Positions 59,854 to 64,000 of a DNA stretch of 64,000 nt are shown here, one piece after another (positions within the stretch are counted from its first letter, which is position 1; each line of letters begins with the position of its first letter). Below the pieces are notes generated by a model. It made no database searches. It was given only the letters and a program-made list of their open reading frames with translations, and was not told where the DNA came from. A program made the position numbers and the translations under genes. This DNA is from Pseudomonas cerasi. Its GTDB lineage: Bacteria; Pseudomonadota; Gammaproteobacteria; Pseudomonadales; Pseudomonadaceae. The stretch is from NCBI RefSeq assembly GCF_900074915.1, contig NZ_LT222319.1, positions 764,001 through 828,000 on the forward strand. The letters are read 5' to 3'.

Positions 59854-62724
59854 ATGCTCGAACTCACTCTGGAGCAAATATCCATGGCCCAGTCGGCTGT
59901 GGATAAAACTGCCGCACTTAAGCTGATTGCCGACCACCTGGTCGCTGATGGTCTGGTTGCCGAGGGCTACCTCACCGGGCTGATGAACCGTGAGCAGCAA
60001 GGCTCGACCTTTCTCGGCCAGGGCATCGCCATCCCACACGGTACACCCGAAACCCGCGACCTGGTGTTCACCACCGGTGTGCGTCTGATGCAGTTCCCCG
60101 AAGGGGTGGACTGGGGCGACGGACAAATGGTTTACCTGGCGATTGGTATCGCTGCCAAATCCGACGAGCACTTGCGTTTGCTGCAACTGCTGACGCGCGC
60201 ACTGGGTGAAGAGGACCTCGGCCAGGCGCTGCGCGAAGCGAAGACCCCGGAAGACCTGCTCAAGCTATTGCAGGGCGCTCCGCAGGAACTGGCACTCGAC
60301 GCCCAGATGATCAGCCTCGGCGTTTCAGCCGACGATTTCGAAGAACTGGTCTGGCGCGGCGCACGCCTGTTGCGCAAGGCCGACTGCGTGAGTAACGGTT
60401 TTGCCGCTGTGCTCCAGCAAGTGGAAGCGTTGTCGCTGGGTGATGGCCTCTGGTGGCTGCACAGCGAGCAAACCGTCAAGCGTCCCGGTCTGGCGTTCGT
60501 CACCCCCGACAAACCCATGCGCTACCTGGGTCAGCCGCTGACCGGTCTGTTCTGTCTGGCCAGCCTCGGTGAGGCGCATCAGGCGCTGCTCGAGCGTCTG
60601 TGTCTGTTGCTGATCGAGGGCCGTGGCCACGAGTTGGGTCACGCCACCAACAGTCGCGCCGTGCTGGAAGCGCTCGGCGGCGAACTGCCCGCCGAGTGGC
60701 CGACCCGGCAGATTCAGCTGGCCAACGCCCATGGCCTGCACGCTCGCCCGGCGAAGATACTGGCGCAGTTGGCCAAGGAGTTTGACGGCGAGATCCGCAT
60801 GCGTGTGCTGGAAACCGGCGAAGCCGCCGTGTCGGCCAAGAGCCTGAGCAAGCTGCTCAGCCTCGGTGCGCGCCGTGGTCAGACGCTGGAATTCATTGCC
60901 GAGCCGAGCATCGCCGACGACGCGTTGCCAGCCCTGATCGCTGCCGTTGAGCAAGGTCTGGGCGAGGAAGTGGAACCCTTGCCTGCTGTCTCGCAGACCG
61001 AGGCTGCGCCAGCGCCGGCCCCGGCGGCTGTCAAACCGCTCAGCGCTCCGCCAGCAGGCAGCGTGTTGCAGGCCGTTTCTGCTTCACCGGGCATTGCTAT
61101 GGGGCCGGCGCATATTCAAGTGCTGCAAAGCTTCGATTATCCCCAGCGGGGTGAGTCGGTGGCTGCCGAGCGCGAGCGCTTGCACAAGGCGATTGGCGAA
61201 GTGCGCAGCGATATCGAAAATCTCATTCAGCGCAGCAAATCAAAGGCCATCCGGGAAATCTTCATCACCCACCAGGAGATGCTCGAAGACCCGGAACTGA
61301 CCAACGAAGTCGAGGTGCGCCTCAATAACGACGAAAGCGCGGCGGCTGCGTGGGCCACGGTCATCGAGACCGCTGCCGTTCAGCAGGAACAGCTACAGGA
61401 CGCGTTGCTGGCCGAGCGCGCCGCAGACCTGCGTGACGTCGGTCGCCGCGTACTGGCGCAGATCTGTGGCGTCGAAACCGTTGCGGCCCCGGACGAACCC
61501 TACATTCTGGTGATGGACGAAGTCGGCCCGTCCGACGTTGCCCGTCTCGACCCGGCGCAGGTCGCCGGTATTCTTACCGCACGTGGCGGTGCCACCGCGC
61601 ACAGCGCCATCGTGGCGCGTGCGCTGGGCATTCCTGCACTGGTAGGGGCTGGTGATGAAGTGTTGCTGCTCAAGCCGGGCACCGTACTGCTGCTCGACAG
61701 CCAGCGTGGACGGCTAACCGTCGCGCCTGACGAGGCGACTCTGCAGCGCGCAGTTCAGGACCGTGACGCGCGTGAGCAGCGTCTCAAGGCGGCAGCCGAA
61801 GCACGCATGGAGCCCGCCGTGACGCGCGATGGTCATGCTGTCGAAGTTTTCGCCAATATCGGCGACAGCACCGGCACACCGGCCGCCGTGGAGCAGGGCG
61901 CGGAAGGCGTCGGCCTGCTGCGTACCGAACTGCTGTTCATGGCGCATTCCCAGGCGCCCGATGAAGCTACGCAGGAAGCTGAATACCGCCGCGTGCTGAC
62001 CGATCTGGGCGGGCGTCCGCTGGTGGTGCGTACGCTGGACGTCGGTGGCGACAAGCCGCTGCCTTACTGGCCGATCGCCAAAGAGGAAAACCCGTTCCTC
62101 GGCGTTCGCGGTATCCGTCTTACCCTGCAGCGCCCTGACGTCATGGAAAGCCAGCTTCGCGCCCTGTTGCGTTCGGCAGACAGCGGCCCGCTGCGCATCA
62201 TGTTCCCGATGATTGGCACGCTTGAAGAGTGGCGTCAGGCGCGGGACATGACCCAGCGCCTGCGCGAGGAAATTCCGGTCAGCGACCTGCAACTGGGGAT
62301 CATGATCGAGGTGCCATCGGCGGCGCTGATCGCTCCGGTGCTGGCGAAGGAAGTGGACTTCTTCAGCATCGGCACCAATGACCTGACGCAATACACCATG
62401 GCCATCGACCGCGGCCACCCGACGCTGTCGGCCCAGGCTGACGGCCTGCACCCGTCGGTGCTGCAACTGATCGACATGACCGTGCGCGCTGCGCATGCCA
62501 ACGGCAAATGGGTGGGCGTGTGCGGTGAGCTGGCTGCAGACCCGCTGGCCGTGCCGATTCTGGTCGGTCTGGGCGTGGATGAATTGAGTGTTTCGGCGCG
62601 CAGCATTGGCGAGGTCAAGGCCTGCGTACGTGAACTGACCCTGAGCAGCGCTCAGCAACTGGCGCAAAATGCGCTGACGGCGGGCAGCGCCGCTGAAGTC
62701 CGCGCGCTTGTGGAGGCTGTGTAA
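59854..62724 (+). CDS. fruB: Fructose PTS multiphosphoryl protein (EIIA-HPr-EI fusion) FruB
   Basis: A 956 aa fusion. EIIA(Fru) occupies about 1-150 with H62 in IPHGTPE. HPr (about 285-370) has H296 in GLHARPAKIL. EI (about 410-950) has H583 in GGATAHS, GTNDLTQYT and VCGELAADP. It phosphorylates the EIIBC fructose permease from PEP. AGGAG lies 9 bases before the ATG; the frame extends to 59821. Its stop overlaps the fruK start (TAATG). Confidence 0.96.
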   Translation: MLELTLEQISMAQSAVDKTAALKLIADHLVADGLVAEGYLTGLMNREQQGSTFLGQGIAIPHGTPETRDLVFTTGVRLMQFPEGVDWGDGQMVYLAIGIAAKSDEHLRLLQLLTRALGEEDLGQALREAKTPEDLLKLLQGAPQELALDAQMISLGVSADDFEELVWRGARLLRKADCVSNGFAAVLQQVEALSLGDGLWWLHSEQTVKRPGLAFVTPDKPMRYLGQPLTGLFCLASLGEAHQALLERLCLLLIEGRGHELGHATNSRAVLEALGGELPAEWPTRQIQLANAHGLHARPAKILAQLAKEFDGEIRMRVLETGEAAVSAKSLSKLLSLGARRGQTLEFIAEPSIADDALPALIAAVEQGLGEEVEPLPAVSQTEAAPAPAPAAVKPLSAPPAGSVLQAVSASPGIAMGPAHIQVLQSFDYPQRGESVAAERERLHKAIGEVRSDIENLIQRSKSKAIREIFITHQEMLEDPELTNEVEVRLNNDESAAAAWATVIETAAVQQEQLQDALLAERAADLRDVGRRVLAQICGVETVAAPDEPYILVMDEVGPSDVARLDPAQVAGILTARGGATAHSAIVARALGIPALVGAGDEVLLLKPGTVLLLDSQRGRLTVAPDEATLQRAVQDRDAREQRLKAAAEARMEPAVTRDGHAVEVFANIGDSTGTPAAVEQGAEGVGLLRTELLFMAHSQAPDEATQEAEYRRVLTDLGGRPLVVRTLDVGGDKPLPYWPIAKEENPFLGVRGIRLTLQRPDVMESQLRALLRSADSGPLRIMFPMIGTLEEWRQARDMTQRLREEIPVSDLQLGIMIEVPSAALIAPVLAKEVDFFSIGTNDLTQYTMAIDRGHPTLSAQADGLHPSVLQLIDMTVRAAHANGKWVGVCGELAADPLAVPILVGLGVDELSVSARSIGEVKACVRELTLSSAQQLAQNALTAGSAAEVRALVEAV

Positions 62725-63665
62725 TGGCGAAGATTCTTACCCTGACCATGAACCCGGCGCTGGACCTGACTGTGCAGTTGGGGCAGTTGGAGCTGGGCCA
62801 GGTCAACCGCAGCACGGCGATGCTCACTCACGCCGCGGGCAAAGGCCTGAATGTGGCGCAGGTGCTGGCTGATCTGGGCCATGACCTGACCGTTGCCGGT
62901 TTTCTCGGTGTCGATAATCAGCAAGCGTTCGAGGCGTTGTTCGAGCGCCGTCAGTTCGTCGACGAGTTTGTCCGGGTGCCGGGCGAAACGCGCAGCAACA
63001 TCAAGCTGGCCGAAGGCAGTGGCCGCATCACCGACTTGAACGGCCCGGGCCCCCAGGTCAGTGAAGAGGCGCAGCAAGCGCTGTTCACTCGCGTTGAACA
63101 GATCGCTCAGGGTTTCGACGTGGTGGTCGTGGCGGGCAGTCTGCCGCGCGGTGTCACGCCGGAGTGGCTGCAAAAACTGTTGCTGATGCTCAAGGACCTC
63201 GGTCTGAAAGTGGCGCTGGACAGCAGTGGTCTGGCCTTGCGTGCCGGTCTGAAGGCCGGGCCCTGGCTGATCAAACCCAATACCGAAGAGCTGGCTGATG
63301 CGCTCGACGCTCCGATCATCTCCATCGCTGCACAAGCCGAGGCGGCTGCGCGTTTGCAGGCGCAGGGCATCGAGCATGTGGTGATCTCTCAAGGCTCCGA
63401 AGGCGTGCACTGGTTCAGCCCGAGCGTGGCACTGCATTCACTGCCGCCCAAGGTTACTGTGGCCAGTACGGTCGGTGCGGGTGACTCGCTGCTGGCAGGC
63501 ATGGTGCACGGCTTGATCAGCGGTCAAGAGCCGCAGAAGACCTTGCGCACTGCCACAGCGATTGCCGCCATGGCGGTGACCCAGATCGGTTTCGGTATCA
63601 CCGATGCCGCGCAACTCAAACGGCTTGAAGGCGGCGTCACTGTACGCAGCCTTTCAGAACAATAA
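62724..63665 (+). CDS. fruK: 1-phosphofructokinase
   Basis: A 313 aa PfkB-family kinase that converts fructose-1-phosphate to fructose-1,6-bisphosphate. Motifs are NPALDLTVQLG at the N-terminus, HAAGKGLNVAQVLADLG, and the catalytic GAGDSLLAGM near residue 250. It overlaps the fruB stop by one base. Confidence 0.96.
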   Translation: MAKILTLTMNPALDLTVQLGQLELGQVNRSTAMLTHAAGKGLNVAQVLADLGHDLTVAGFLGVDNQQAFEALFERRQFVDEFVRVPGETRSNIKLAEGSGRITDLNGPGPQVSEEAQQALFTRVEQIAQGFDVVVVAGSLPRGVTPEWLQKLLLMLKDLGLKVALDSSGLALRAGLKAGPWLIKPNTEELADALDAPIISIAAQAEAAARLQAQGIEHVVISQGSEGVHWFSPSVALHSLPPKVTVASTVGAGDSLLAGMVHGLISGQEPQKTLRTATAIAAMAVTQIGFGITDAAQLKRLEGGVTVRSLSEQ

Positions 63666-63677
63666 GAGAGGATCGTC

Positions 63678-64000
63678 ATGAAGTTAGCCATAGTTACGGC
63701 CTGCCCGAACGGCAAGGTCAGCAGCGTACTCAGCGCACGATTGCTCGAAGCGGCGGCCCTGCGCCAGGGCTGGGAAACCAGCGTCGAAATCATCGATCCC
63801 AATAAGGCCGATCAGCACTTGTCCGCTCAGGACATCGAAGCCGCCGATCTTGTCCTGGTGGTCAATACCGGTCCGGTGGACCTGAGCCGCTTTGTCGGCA
63901 AACGCCTGTTTCAGGATTCGCCTGCGCATGCGTTGCAGGATGTCGACAGTTTTCTGCAGCGCGCCGAGCGAGAAGCGCAGGTGCATGTGGCGTCCGACGC
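63678..64000 (+). CDS. fruA: Fructose PTS permease EIIBC, N-terminal part, cut by window end
   Basis: The frame is open to the window end. The first 107 residues hold an EIIB domain: MKLAIVTACPNGKVSSVLSA, with Cys9 in the VTACPNG phosphocysteine loop, followed by EIIDPNKADQHLSAQDI. The rest of the permease lies outside. AGAGAGGA lies upstream. This completes fruB-fruK-fruA. Confidence 0.92.
   Translation, partial: MKLAIVTACPNGKVSSVLSARLLEAAALRQGWETSVEIIDPNKADQHLSAQDIEAADLVLVVNTGPVDLSRFVGKRLFQDSPAHALQDVDSFLQRAEREAQVHVASD

Noticed and set aside
1..64000. CRISPR arrays, tRNA or rRNA genes, and insertion sequences
   Set aside because: I searched by eye for regularly spaced repeats, cloverleaf sequences and transposase motifs and found none. 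The repeats present are palindromic intergenic elements and short in-frame tandem repeats.

Overview
The window reads as chromosome of a plant-pathogenic Pseudomonas of the P. syringae group. The evidence is three adjacent type III effector genes of the hopAG1-hopAH1-hopAI1 locus with HrpL-type promoters, together with Pseudomonas-style type IV pilus, Che2 chemotaxis, fructose PTS and ampDE gene sets. Coding density is high, and I see no rRNA, tRNA, CRISPR array or intact insertion sequence. All functional calls come from reading motifs and gene order; no searches were run.

Layout. (1) 1-5.9 kb: a peptide-export and signalling island. It holds the C-terminal half of a colicin V-type ABC exporter, a TolC-like channel, a LuxR-type response regulator, a hybrid sensor kinase, and three tiny genes: two double-glycine-leader peptides flanking a 63-residue membrane protein. 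(2) 5.9-13 kb: a catabolic operon on the minus strand. It has a LacI-type regulator, a ribose-type ABC importer, a phosphotriesterase-like hydrolase, a glutamine-amidotransferase-like protein and an M20 deacylase. A perfect operator palindrome lies upstream of the binding-protein gene. (3) 13-18.2 kb: the effector locus. hopAG1 is intact and reads as a three-domain protein (ADP-ribosyltransferase-like, atypical kinase-like, Nudix). hopAH1 is GH5-like. hopAI1 has a perfect hrp box but is frameshifted. (4) 18.2-27.2 kb: a Che2-type chemotaxis operon (mcp-cheY-STAS-cheA-mcp-cheW-cheR-cheD-cheB).

(5) 27.2-39 kb: repeats, ndh, MOSC, DUF1780, yacG, coaE and pilDCB, then divergently pilA (sigma-54 promoter), a TfpO-like pilin glycan ligase and a flippase. 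(6) 39-51.3 kb: a tellurium-resistance-type (ter) stress cluster. It joins terZABCDE to an upstream set of nucleoside-metabolite genes: ATP-grasp, TerD-trypsin fusion, two phosphoribosyltransferase-like proteins, two HAD phosphatases and an HpcH/citrate-lyase-like enzyme. Two of these upstream genes carry in-frame premature stop codons. (7) 51.3-57.7 kb: an AIM24 protein, nadC, a DUF1631 protein and ampDE. (8) 57.7-64 kb: tatD, fruR and the fructose PTS operon fruB-fruK-fruA (fruA cut by the window end), with a good Cra site.

From memory of P. aeruginosa PAO1, nadC lies next to pilA. Here about 13.6 kb of glycosylation and ter genes separate them, so this looks like an insertion hotspot. The features I find most worth study are the HopAG1 three-domain architecture, the double-glycine peptide island, and the selective decay of the ter metabolite genes beside intact ter core genes.
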